Assembly (NCBI GenBank): GCA_031291075.1
Contig: JARLJS010000202.1
Span: 1 to 44,560 of the forward strand
Source of the DNA: Nevskia sp.
GTDB taxonomy: Bacteria > Pseudomonadota > Gammaproteobacteria > Nevskiales > Nevskiaceae
Length of the DNA stretch: 44,560 bases
Direction of reading: 5' to 3'
The notes beneath the pieces were generated by a model. It searched no databases and was not told the DNA's origin. It worked only from the letters and a program-made list of their open reading frames with translations. The first letter of the stretch is position 1. Each line of letters begins with the position of its first letter. Of this stretch, positions 8,163-16,335 are shown one piece after another. Both the position numbers and the translations under genes were made by a program.

Positions 8163-11100
8163 TTACTTGGGACGGCTACCCCCTTTTTGCGCCTCGCCGC
8201 GCGCGGTGTCCGCCGCGTCGCTGACGAACCAGGGCGTGCCGTCGGGGTTCATGTAGAGCTTGCGCATTTCCTCGACGTTGAACGGTCGCGAGCCGATGCG
8301 GCCGAAGATCGCCACCTGGCCGCCGCTCTCGTCGACCGCGCGGTCGCGGTCGAGGCCGCGCGACAGCGACAGCGCGGGCTCGGGCGTGCGGTAGTGGGCG
8401 ATGAGCTGCGGCTTCGGGTCCGGCGAGAAGCCATAGAACTTGGGCTGGCTGTCGGGCGAGGTGAGCTGCAGCACCCGCAGGCCGTCGGCGCCGTCGGCGA
8501 CGTAGGCGAACAGCGAGGCGTTGGTCGAGCCCACGATCACATCGCGCACGTCGTTGAGCTTGCCGTCGGCGTCGAACAGCTGGTACAGCCTGGGCTTCTC
8601 CGGATCCTGCACGTCGACGATCGCCAGACCCTGCTTGCCGGCGGCGACGTAGGCGAAGGTGCGCGCCACGTACACGCGGCGGGCGTCCTGCAACGGTATC
8701 AGGGCGCCGTCCACCAGCCTGGGCGTCTCCGGATGGGTGATGTCCACCACCTGCAGGCCGGCGCCGGTGACGGCGAAGAGGTAGCGGAACTGCACGTAGG
8801 TGGCGCGCAGGTCCTGGATCGGCAGCGTGGCGACGACCTGCGGCGACAGCGGGTCGGCCAGGTTGAGCACCACCAGGCCGGCATCGGCGGCGACATAAAC
8901 CCAGTCGCCGGCTACCGTCAGGTGGCGGGCGCCGCGCAGCAAGCCGGCCGGGTTGAAGGTGAGCGCGCGGGTCAGGAAGTTGTCGCGCGGCTCGCCGTTC
9001 TGCAGGGTGTCCACGTTGGTCAGGATCAGGCCTTCGGCGCGATCGGTGATGAGGGCGTAGTGGTAGATCGGGTGGAACGCCTGTTCCTTGTTCTCCTGCC
9101 GCATCTTCTCGGTATTGCGCAGCGGGTTCACCGGCTGGTTGGTGGGCAGCGCCACGCAGCTGGCATCCTCCGAGTCGATGTGGGTGTCGTGGCCGAGCGG
9201 CGAGAAGGGGGCGGTGATGATCTTCTCCGACACGCCCTTGTTGCCGATGCTGGCCACGTCGTAGGCCTGCATGCCGTGGCGGCCCTGCGCCACGTACAGG
9301 TACTCGCCGCGGAGCTGCAGGCAACCGACGGTATCGCCGGTGCCGTGGGTGTAGGCGTGCTGCAGTTCCTGGCCGTTTTTCTGATGGTCGGCGTACCAGT
9401 CGGGGTAGGCGTACTTGTGCAGGTAGCTGCCGATCACCGCCTGCGGCTCGTCCCATTCCGTCACCTGCACCGCGGCGATGGCGCCGTCGAGGCCGGTATA
9501 GGCGTGGTAACCGACGAAGTTGACGAAGCCGGTGCCCAGGCCCAGCAGCGAGGTCATCCAGGCATTGTTGTCATGCGTTTGTGACAGGTGGCAGTCGCTG
9601 CAGGTCTTGGTCTCGACGGTACGCTCGGTGTGCGGGTAGTGCGGCGCGAAAGCCTGGCTGGAGAAGCCGCTGGCCGCCACCGGCGGCTGCTGCACGTAAA
9701 TGTGCTCGCGGCTCGAGTTGGTCGAGGACAGGATCAGGGCCGAGGAGCTGCGTACCGGTGCGATGCGGAAGCCCTTGGCCTCACCGTGCTTGCCCAGCAT
9801 GAAGAAGTCGTCGCGCACCACCTGCGGGTTGTAGGTGGCGTAATTGCGCGTCTCGCCGCCCTCGAAGTGCTGGCGCTCGGTCTTCCAGTTGGCCTGGATC
9901 GGCAGGTGGCAGCCGAAGCAGGAGGTGGTCCAGGAACTGTGGCAGGTGACGCACAGCATCTTGCTGTCCTGGTGTGCGCGCTCCGCCGGCGTCACGCTCT
10001 GGCCCCATGCGAGGTTCTTCGTGTCCATGCTCATCAGCTTGGCGCGGGCGGCCTTGGGGTTGTAGTCCTTGCTGCCCGGCGTGACCGAGTCTTTCACCAG
10101 GTGCACGCGCCACTCCATGCCGGGGGTGACACCTGAGCGCTGCCACAGCTCGCCGTTGATCCACTCGAAGCGCAGGCGGCCGTCCTGGGTGCGCATCTCC
10201 GCCAGGTCGGTACCGCCCGGCGGGGCAGCGGTCTGGGTGCCGTCGGCATAGACGCAGACGTAGGTGGGCAGCGCCGGCGGCGGTACGTTCTTGACCTTGA
10301 TCGATGCGCCGGCCTGCAGGGTGGAGCCGGCGGGGCACTTCGGCGCCGGCGCGGCCGGGCCGGAGGTCCGCAGGGTAGGGTTGCGGTCGACGGTGCCGTG
10401 GCAGTCCTGGCAGTCGATTTCGATGGCCTGCGCCACCTCGCCGTACATGTGGCCATTGCCGTGCGCGTCCTGGGCGAAGTGGCAGTCGGCGCACTGCATG
10501 CCCTTTTCGATGTGGATCGACATGAGCTGCACCGCCTTGTGCGGGTTGTTCCTGTCGAATTTATGCGGGTCATCGTCGGCAACGATCTTGCCGTCCTTGT
10601 CGAGCAGGTCGCCCTTGCGGTCGCGCTTGAAGATGGCGCGGAAGTTCCAGCCGTGGCCGTGGTAGTCGGCGAACTGGGTGTCCTTCATCTGGTCGTTCAG
10701 CTCGGACACGTGCTTGAGGAACTCGGGGTCGGACCACTTGCCGCGGATCGCCGCCTCTTCCGGGTTGCGCTCGTTGATCTGGCGGATCTCGTGGTCGGTG
10801 GGATAGCGCTGCTTCTCCGGCCACATGCGCGGCGCGTCGGACTCGTAGTCCCACATGGTGTAGCCGAGCATGGAGTTGAGGAAGATGTTCGGCTGGTGCA
10901 TGTGGCAGACCATGCACTGCGCGGTGGGGATGGCGCGCGTGAAGGTGTGGTACAGCGGATGACCGGACTCGTTCTTCGGGATGGTCGGGTCGACGGTCTG
11001 GGTGGTGCCGTCGTTGCCGAACTTCGCGTAAGGCCCGGAATGCAGCGGGTCGCGGTTGTTGGCGTAGACGACGTGGCAGCTGGCGCAGCCGCTGGAGCGG

Positions 11101-12059
11101 TAGTCGCCGGGCTGCTCGTTGGTGCCCAGGAACCACATCAACGGGTCGTTGAGGCGGGTCTTGGTGATGTTGATCACCGGCACCGCGATACGACTGCCGG
11201 TGCCGGGACCGCGGTTGGACTGGCGGAAGTCGGGCCGGCCCGGCTCCTCCAGCTTCTGCAGCTCGCCGGTGGAGTCTGGCAGGCCGGTTTCCGGGAACAG
11301 GGTGGAGATGTTGCGGCCGCCGCGCTCGAACACGCGGAAGATGTCGGCGGGCGGCACCACCTCCCAGTTCGGCAGCGGGAACAGCTGCGCCAGCACGCCT
11401 TTGGCGGTCATGTTGGCGTCCGGCGCGGCGGTGGGGTCGGCAATCTTCGCCGCCACCCCCTCGCGGGTATAGGCCTCGCCGACGATATAACGCTTGAACG
11501 GCAGGATGCCGTTGTTATAGGACGCGCCGCCCAGCAGCATCGCATCAGTCGCCATCAGGCTGCGCTCGGCCGCCTCGATGATCGGCAGGTGACAGCTGCC
11601 GCAGGCCTCGCGCGCTACGCGGTAGTCGCTGGGGTTGACGAAGCGCACGAACTCGGGCGCCTCGCGGTTGAGCAAGGTGTAGCTGTCCTGCGGGTTGGCG
11701 CTGGACGGGTAGTGCCAGGCTTCGGGATAGCGCGGCTGCACGTGGGCCTGGTCCAGCGCTTCACGGTAGGCCGGCATATCGGGGCGCACGTCCGCCGTCA
11801 CGGAAATCGAGGCATTGCCGCCGTGGCAGTCGGTGCAGCCCAGCACCACCGCCGGGTTGGCGTGCATGCTGGCGTGGTCGGTATCGGTGTGGCAGCTGCG
11901 GCAGCCGGCGCTCTTGGCGTCGGCCTGCGCGGTTTCCTGGAAGCGCGGCGCCGACGGCGTGACGGCGTACTTGATGTCGCGCCGGGTTTCGCCTTCGCCC
12001 GCCTGGATGGCGCCGGCGAAGGCCAGGAGGATGGCGGCGGTGGCGAGAAGGCGGCGCAT
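8163..12059 (-). CDS. Exported decaheme c-type cytochrome with C-terminal LVIVD-type beta-propeller
   Basis: The 1298-residue protein has a signal peptide (MRRLLATAAILLAFAGAIQA). It carries ten CXXCH heme-binding motifs with first Cys at about residues 53, 75, 153, 325, 382, 523, 550, 703, 714 and 820. After residue ~880 the heme motifs stop and a propeller-like region begins, with repeats such as WVYVAADAGLVVLNLADP, LFAVTGAGLQVVDITHP and FAYVAAGKQGLAIVDVQDP, the LVIVD pattern. Heme insertion into CXXCH needs export, so the protein is periplasmic or at the cell surface; the propeller could bind a partner or substrate. The frame is open 54 bp further upstream, but the ATG at 12059 gives the signal peptide. 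A perfect 32-bp inverted repeat ends two bases before this start codon. The upstream barrel gene suggests an outer-membrane electron conduit. The electron acceptor or donor is unknown. Confidence 0.85.
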   Translation of the reverse strand: MRRLLATAAILLAFAGAIQAGEGETRRDIKYAVTPSAPRFQETAQADAKSAGCRSCHTDTDHASMHANPAVVLGCTDCHGGNASISVTADVRPDMPAYREALDQAHVQPRYPEAWHYPSSANPQDSYTLLNREAPEFVRFVNPSDYRVAREACGSCHLPIIEAAERSLMATDAMLLGGASYNNGILPFKRYIVGEAYTREGVAAKIADPTAAPDANMTAKGVLAQLFPLPNWEVVPPADIFRVFERGGRNISTLFPETGLPDSTGELQKLEEPGRPDFRQSNRGPGTGSRIAVPVINITKTRLNDPLMWFLGTNEQPGDYRSSGCASCHVVYANNRDPLHSGPYAKFGNDGTTQTVDPTIPKNESGHPLYHTFTRAIPTAQCMVCHMHQPNIFLNSMLGYTMWDYESDAPRMWPEKQRYPTDHEIRQINERNPEEAAIRGKWSDPEFLKHVSELNDQMKDTQFADYHGHGWNFRAIFKRDRKGDLLDKDGKIVADDDPHKFDRNNPHKAVQLMSIHIEKGMQCADCHFAQDAHGNGHMYGEVAQAIEIDCQDCHGTVDRNPTLRTSGPAAPAPKCPAGSTLQAGASIKVKNVPPPALPTYVCVYADGTQTAAPPGGTDLAEMRTQDGRLRFEWINGELWQRSGVTPGMEWRVHLVKDSVTPGSKDYNPKAARAKLMSMDTKNLAWGQSVTPAERAHQDSKMLCVTCHSSWTTSCFGCHLPIQANWKTERQHFEGGETRNYATYNPQVVRDDFFMLGKHGEAKGFRIAPVRSSSALILSSTNSSREHIYVQQPPVAASGFSSQAFAPHYPHTERTVETKTCSDCHLSQTHDNNAWMTSLLGLGTGFVNFVGYHAYTGLDGAIAAVQVTEWDEPQAVIGSYLHKYAYPDWYADHQKNGQELQHAYTHGTGDTVGCLQLRGEYLYVAQGRHGMQAYDVASIGNKGVSEKIITAPFSPLGHDTHIDSEDASCVALPTNQPVNPLRNTEKMRQENKEQAFHPIYHYALITDRAEGLILTNVDTLQNGEPRDNFLTRALTFNPAGLLRGARHLTVAGDWVYVAADAGLVVLNLADPLSPQVVATLPIQDLRATYVQFRYLFAVTGAGLQVVDITHPETPRLVDGALIPLQDARRVYVARTFAYVAAGKQGLAIVDVQDPEKPRLYQLFDADGKLNDVRDVIVGSTNASLFAYVADGADGLRVLQLTSPDSQPKFYGFSPDPKPQLIAHYRTPEPALSLSRGLDRDRAVDESGGQVAIFGRIGSRPFNVEEMRKLYMNPDGTPWFVSDAADTARGEAQKGGSRPK

Positions 12060-12060
12060 G

Positions 12061-12223
12061 TAGGGCTCGTCAGATGATGAATGATCCACGCGACGGGGGC
12101 GATTTTCGCGCATTGCGGCGTCTCTCCTCGCTCATGTACATGCAGTACACAGCGCTCCTCGCGCCTTGCCTGGGGCGCTCCTGGGCGACAACGCGTGGAT
12201 CATTCATCATCTGACGAGCCCTA
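12061..12223. repeat. Perfect 32-bp inverted repeat separated by 99 bp
   Basis: The arms 12061-12092 and 12192-12223 are exact reverse complements. The right arm contains the stop codon of the barrel gene (12221-12223). The left arm ends next to the start codon of the decaheme cytochrome, so in the mRNA one arm occupies the ribosome-binding region. The 99-bp interior has its own imperfect palindrome around CTCATGTAC and GTACACAGCG (about 12130-12160). It may be a MITE-like insertion, a transcription attenuator or a translation-controlling stem. Confidence 0.85.
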
Positions 12224-14401
12224 GTAGGTCAACAGGAGGTTGCCGAGCACGGAATAGTCGTACTGGTCCGGGAAGAGCTGGCGATAGCCCTCACCGGGGA
12301 TGAGCATGGCGCCGGACAGGCGGAAGATGATGTTCTGGGTGAAGAACGGCCGGTAGATCACCGCGGTGGACAGGTCCCAGCCGATATTGTTGGAGATGCC
12401 ACCCTGGTTGCGCGCGAACTGCAGCACCTGGGAGCTGTCGAACCAGAGATGGTTGAAGTTGCCCGACAGGCGCAGCTGCGGCAACAGGTCGGCGTCGGCG
12501 CCCAGGCCGACCAGGATGATGCCCGGGTTCTCGAAGTTGGACTGGCCGAAATCCTTGCTGGAGCGCAGGTCCGCGAGGAGGCCGTTGCGCTGCGACAGGG
12601 CCACGCCGCCGCCGCCGATGAGCGGGATCGCCTGGCGGATCCAGAAGCTGGTATCGGACCCTGCGATGAGCGGATTCTCGAAGATGGCGTCGAAGCCGCC
12701 GGCCGTGCCGTTGTAGGGGTTGTGGTCGCCGCTGGCGTACACCCCGCTCAGGCGCAGGCGCAGCCAGTCGATGTCGTAGGAGGCTTCGCCGGCGGCGAAC
12801 AGGCCGCGGATGCGCTTGGTGTTGTCGTTGAACACGCCGCGGTCCTGGTTGCCGGCCTCGAGGTAGGTCGACATGGTCAGGTTGAGGCGGCCGAAGTGGC
12901 CGTCGCCGTTGTAGCCGACGTAGGTGACGTGGTACTTGCGCGGCGACTCGGTGCCGAGGATGGCGGGCCGCTGCAGGAAACCGTTGTCGTCGTAGAACTG
13001 CGAGCCGTTCTCGCGGTTGCGGTTGTGCACCACCGTGAGCTGCGAGGTGAAGGCCAGCACCGGCCAGTCCTGGCGGTAGACGTTGGCGACGAAGATGTCG
13101 TCCTGGCGCGGCTGCACCGTCACGTCGTTGAGGCCGCTGTTGGTGTTCTTCTCCAGGCGGCGGATCCACGCCAGGTTGTACTGCCAGCGGTTGTTGTCGC
13201 GGTTGCCGAAGAAGCGCAGCGCGAGCTGGTTGTCCTGGAACAGGAAGCCGCGGAAGTCGGTGGAGAACGGCTGGATGCCGAAGCGCACGCTGTCGAAGTC
13301 GTAGCGGTCGGAGACGTTGCGGATGTGGTAGTCGACGAAGGCTTCCTGCAGGCCGATGAACTGGTCGGAGCGGTAGCGGCCCTTGCCCGGATCCACGTTC
13401 AGCACGCCGGCCTCTTCCGCCGTCGTGTAGTTGTAGTTCAGCACCGGCGTCAGGTGCAGCTCGTACTCCGGCGGCTTGAAGGTGGTGTCACCCTTGTAGT
13501 AGACCGCGGCGAGGATCAGGTTGCCGTTGAACAGGGTCTGCCGCGGGCCGCCGAAGATGTCGTTCTGGCCCGGGGTATTGGTGCCCTGGCCGCCGACCGG
13601 GGTGGGCAGGCGCCGGTACTCGTAGGTGGCGTCGGCGGTGACGTTGAGGTTGATGAATTCGTCGCCGTTGCGGATCGGCTTGTCGCCCTTGTAGGTATTC
13701 TGGTTGTAGGGGTCGTACCAGTGCTGCGGCACCAGGCCCAGCGTGTTGAGCAGGCGCCAGCGGTCCGGGATCGGCGCCTTCTCCCATTCCTTCCAGGCTT
13801 CCGGAGCCGCCACCGGCGCTAGGCGGCTGACCCGGTTGGGGTCCGGCAGAGGCTGGGTGTCCTCCGGCACGGTGCGCGGTGTTTCGCCGCTGATACGCCG
13901 CAGGTCGGGGGGCGGCTCGTCCGGCGCGGTCTCCGGTAACCCGTGCAGGGTTTCGGTCATCTTGTCGGCCCAGCTCACGCCCGCCGGCTGGGCCATCGCC
14001 ACGCTCTGGACGGGCGCCGCATGGGCCGGCGCGGCAGCCGGCATCGGTGCGGCCGCCGGGACGGCAGGCTTCTCGGCGACGGCACGGGGCGTCGCCGCGC
14101 CGCCGCTGTACACCGCATAGGCCTCGGCGGCCGGAATGGCGAGGATCTCCTGCGCCGTCGGCACGCGCAGCACGCTGCCCGGCTTGATGTGCTCAGGCGA
14201 ACCGGCGAAGGCGCCGGGGTTGGCGCGGTACAGGGCGGCGATGGTCTGGTAGGTGCACAGCCGGGTCTGTTCCGGGCGCAGGGAGTAGGCGATCTGCGAC
14301 AGGCTCTCGCTGGCGCGCACCGGGCCGTAGTTCTGGCTGCCGGCCTGTGCGCTGAGCGCGCAGAGGGCGCCCAGCGCGACGCGCACGGACAGGTGTTTCA
14401 C
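12221..14401 (-). CDS. Outer-membrane beta-barrel protein with FimV/LysM-like N-terminal domain
   Basis: The ~726-residue protein has a signal peptide (MKHLSVRVALGALCALSAQA). A FimV-type LysM-like domain follows (YGPVRASESLSQIAYSLRP, IAALYRANPGAF, IKPGSVLRVPTAQEI), which suggests peptidoglycan contact. After a Pro/Ala-rich linker of ~100 residues, residues ~230-726 alternate polar and hydrophobic residues in many amphipathic strands rich in Tyr, Phe, Trp and Asn, and end in LLLTY, an aromatic C-terminus typical of BAM substrates. The barrel resembles DUF1302/porin-type proteins, but I do not recognise a named family. The GTG at 14401 overlaps the preceding TGA (GTGA); ATG 14413, four codons earlier, is an alternative. 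Lying directly before the exported decaheme cytochrome, it is a good candidate for the pore of a porin-cytochrome conduit; that role is inferred. Confidence 0.75.
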   Translation of the reverse strand: MKHLSVRVALGALCALSAQAGSQNYGPVRASESLSQIAYSLRPEQTRLCTYQTIAALYRANPGAFAGSPEHIKPGSVLRVPTAQEILAIPAAEAYAVYSGGAATPRAVAEKPAVPAAAPMPAAAPAHAAPVQSVAMAQPAGVSWADKMTETLHGLPETAPDEPPPDLRRISGETPRTVPEDTQPLPDPNRVSRLAPVAAPEAWKEWEKAPIPDRWRLLNTLGLVPQHWYDPYNQNTYKGDKPIRNGDEFINLNVTADATYEYRRLPTPVGGQGTNTPGQNDIFGGPRQTLFNGNLILAAVYYKGDTTFKPPEYELHLTPVLNYNYTTAEEAGVLNVDPGKGRYRSDQFIGLQEAFVDYHIRNVSDRYDFDSVRFGIQPFSTDFRGFLFQDNQLALRFFGNRDNNRWQYNLAWIRRLEKNTNSGLNDVTVQPRQDDIFVANVYRQDWPVLAFTSQLTVVHNRNRENGSQFYDDNGFLQRPAILGTESPRKYHVTYVGYNGDGHFGRLNLTMSTYLEAGNQDRGVFNDNTKRIRGLFAAGEASYDIDWLRLRLSGVYASGDHNPYNGTAGGFDAIFENPLIAGSDTSFWIRQAIPLIGGGGVALSQRNGLLADLRSSKDFGQSNFENPGIILVGLGADADLLPQLRLSGNFNHLWFDSSQVLQFARNQGGISNNIGWDLSTAVIYRPFFTQNIIFRLSGAMLIPGEGYRQLFPDQYDYSVLGNLLLTY

Positions 14402-16335
14402 TTGCCGTCGCATGGGTTCTGCTCGCTGCTGTTGAGGAACGGAGCCTGCGGGCACTCGACGTAGCGCAGCTTCTGCCCCTGGATGTTGAGCTGGTCGATG
14501 CGCATGGCCGCCGGCGCGTTGCCGATGGTGCCGAGCACCTGGCCGGCGTTGTACAGGCCCAGGAAGGTCACCATGTCGTCCTGGTCGATGCCGTCGCCCG
14601 ACACGCCGACGCCGCCGACCAGGGTGTTGCCGCGATAGATCGGCACGCCGCCGGCGAAGATCTGCAGGCCGTCGCCCAGGGCGGCCGGGACGGTGGTGTT
14701 GAAGCCGGCACCCGCCGGCGGACCGGCGCAGCTGGGGCCGTTGTCGGGCCCGGCGCCGAGTACGAACAGCACATGCTGTGCGATGCGCTCATAGTCGAAA
14801 TCGAGCTGCAGCCCGGTGGAGAACGGGCTCCATTGCGGGTAGGGCTTGCTCAGGGGGCCGTTGGGGTTGCCGTCGATGCCGTCCGGAAAGAAGGGGCGCT
14901 CCAGGTTGCCGACCGAACGCGCGCCGTAGGCGTAGCTGCCGTTGAGCGCGTTGACGCCGATCAGTGCGGTCATCGCCTGGGCGTAGCCGCTGAACTGGAC
15001 CGTGCTGGTACCGGCGCTGCCCTGCGGTTTGAGGTAAGTGACCGAGCCGCCCGCCTGCAGCGCCGCCCCCGCGCCGGGCGAGGAGAAGAACATCGCGGTG
15101 CGCGCCTTCTGCAGGGCGACGTCGGTACCGAACACCGGCGCGTCGCGGGTGCGCAGCACGCCAAGGATGGTGCCGAGCGTGTCGACCACCACCACCGAGC
15201 CGCGCATCGGGGTACTGAGTGGCTGGCGGATCTGCGCGCGGGTGCTGTTGGCGACAGCGATGCCGTCCTTGAGCAGCTCGGTAACCTCGGCGGCGCTGAG
15301 CAGGCCGTCCTTGCCGGCGGTGGGCGGATAGCGCGGAGTGCTGTCGGCATTCACCAGCCGGAACGCATCGAGTCCGGCAAAGGCCGCCTCGGTGGCGGGC
15401 GCGTAGCCGGACTGCGCCTGCGCGAAATAGGTGCCGGTGACGATGGAGGCGGCGCTGTAGCCGGGGACGGCGAGGAGCGAGCCGCTACCGCTGGCGGCGG
15501 CGTAGCTCAGGGTATTGCGGCCGCCGGTGGCGGTGTCGCCGACCCCCACATCGCTGTAACGCAACGTCACGCCGCCGACGGTGATGACGTCGGCGCGGCG
15601 GTTGCCCGGCGCGTCGAAACCCGAGGTTGCGGCAATGGCGATCAGTTCGTCCACACCGCGGTCGCGGTCGTCGACATTCAGGTCCAGGCTGTACTGGCCG
15701 TCGGCGATGACGCCGACGCCGCCCACCACCGTGCCGCCCTTGTACAGCGGGAAGCCGCCGGGATCGGCCGACAGTCCCAGCGGCGAGCGCTTGGGGCCGA
15801 TGTCGGCGGCGCCACCAGCGTAGCGGGTGTTGAAATCGGAGCAGGGCAGCGAACTGAACTGCACGCCGAACAACGGTCCGCCGGGCTGCCCGAGGTCGCC
15901 CGGGTTGAAATGCTCCTGCACGATCTGGCTGGCGGTGCGGGTGGAGAAGGCGTTGCCCTCGGAGCTGAGGTAGGCGCCGGTGATCGCCTTGGCGATCGCT
16001 CCCATCGTCGCTGGTACGACCGCGAGGCCATCCAGGCCGGTGCCGGTGTTGCGCTGCGAGTTGACGGTGACCGTGGTGCCCGCGTTCTTCATCTGGAACA
16101 CGGCGAGCACGTTGCCGGAACGATCCACCACCGCGATGGTGGCGCCGATGTTCTGCGCCTGCGCCTCGGCCACCGCCTGGGCGATCACCTGCTGTACCTC
16201 GGCCACCTCCAGCCGCTGCGGCGAGTTCGTCTGGCAGTAGCCGGTGCAGCCGTCGCCGCCGGGGGCGCCGCCACCGCCGCCGCCGCAGGAGGCGACACCG
16301 AGGCACAACGTCAGCAGCGCAAGGTGGCCCCTCAT
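14398..16335 (-). CDS. Lipoprotein with two GlcG/HbpS-like (DUF336) domains
   Basis: The 645-residue protein has a lipoprotein signal ending VASC (Cys17), then a Gly-rich linker. Two regions resemble the GlcG/HbpS (DUF336) fold. The first, residues ~40-260, contains IAQAVAEAQAQNIGATIAVVDRSGNVLAVFQM and ends LYKGGTVVGGVGVIADG. The second, ~370-640, contains VVVVDTLGTILGVLRTRDAP and ends IYRGNTLVGGVGVSGDG. HbpS proteins bind heme or related cofactors; GlcG's role is not settled. Large insertions separate the conserved parts. Its ATG overlaps the TGA of the FHA-cytochrome gene (ATGA) and its end overlaps the barrel gene, so translation is coupled on both sides. Between two multiheme cytochromes it could handle or sense heme in the periplasm; that is inference. 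Confidence 0.78.
   Translation of the reverse strand: MRGHLALLTLCLGVASCGGGGGGAPGGDGCTGYCQTNSPQRLEVAEVQQVIAQAVAEAQAQNIGATIAVVDRSGNVLAVFQMKNAGTTVTVNSQRNTGTGLDGLAVVPATMGAIAKAITGAYLSSEGNAFSTRTASQIVQEHFNPGDLGQPGGPLFGVQFSSLPCSDFNTRYAGGAADIGPKRSPLGLSADPGGFPLYKGGTVVGGVGVIADGQYSLDLNVDDRDRGVDELIAIAATSGFDAPGNRRADVITVGGVTLRYSDVGVGDTATGGRNTLSYAAASGSGSLLAVPGYSAASIVTGTYFAQAQSGYAPATEAAFAGLDAFRLVNADSTPRYPPTAGKDGLLSAAEVTELLKDGIAVANSTRAQIRQPLSTPMRGSVVVVDTLGTILGVLRTRDAPVFGTDVALQKARTAMFFSSPGAGAALQAGGSVTYLKPQGSAGTSTVQFSGYAQAMTALIGVNALNGSYAYGARSVGNLERPFFPDGIDGNPNGPLSKPYPQWSPFSTGLQLDFDYERIAQHVLFVLGAGPDNGPSCAGPPAGAGFNTTVPAALGDGLQIFAGGVPIYRGNTLVGGVGVSGDGIDQDDMVTFLGLYNAGQVLGTIGNAPAAMRIDQLNIQGQKLRYVECPQAPFLNSSEQNPCDGK

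Noticed and set aside
8187-9584. Long plus-strand open frame opposite the cytochrome gene
   Set aside because: It is the antisense shadow of a GC-rich gene with ten heme motifs; its product is low-complexity Val/Gly/Arg/His.
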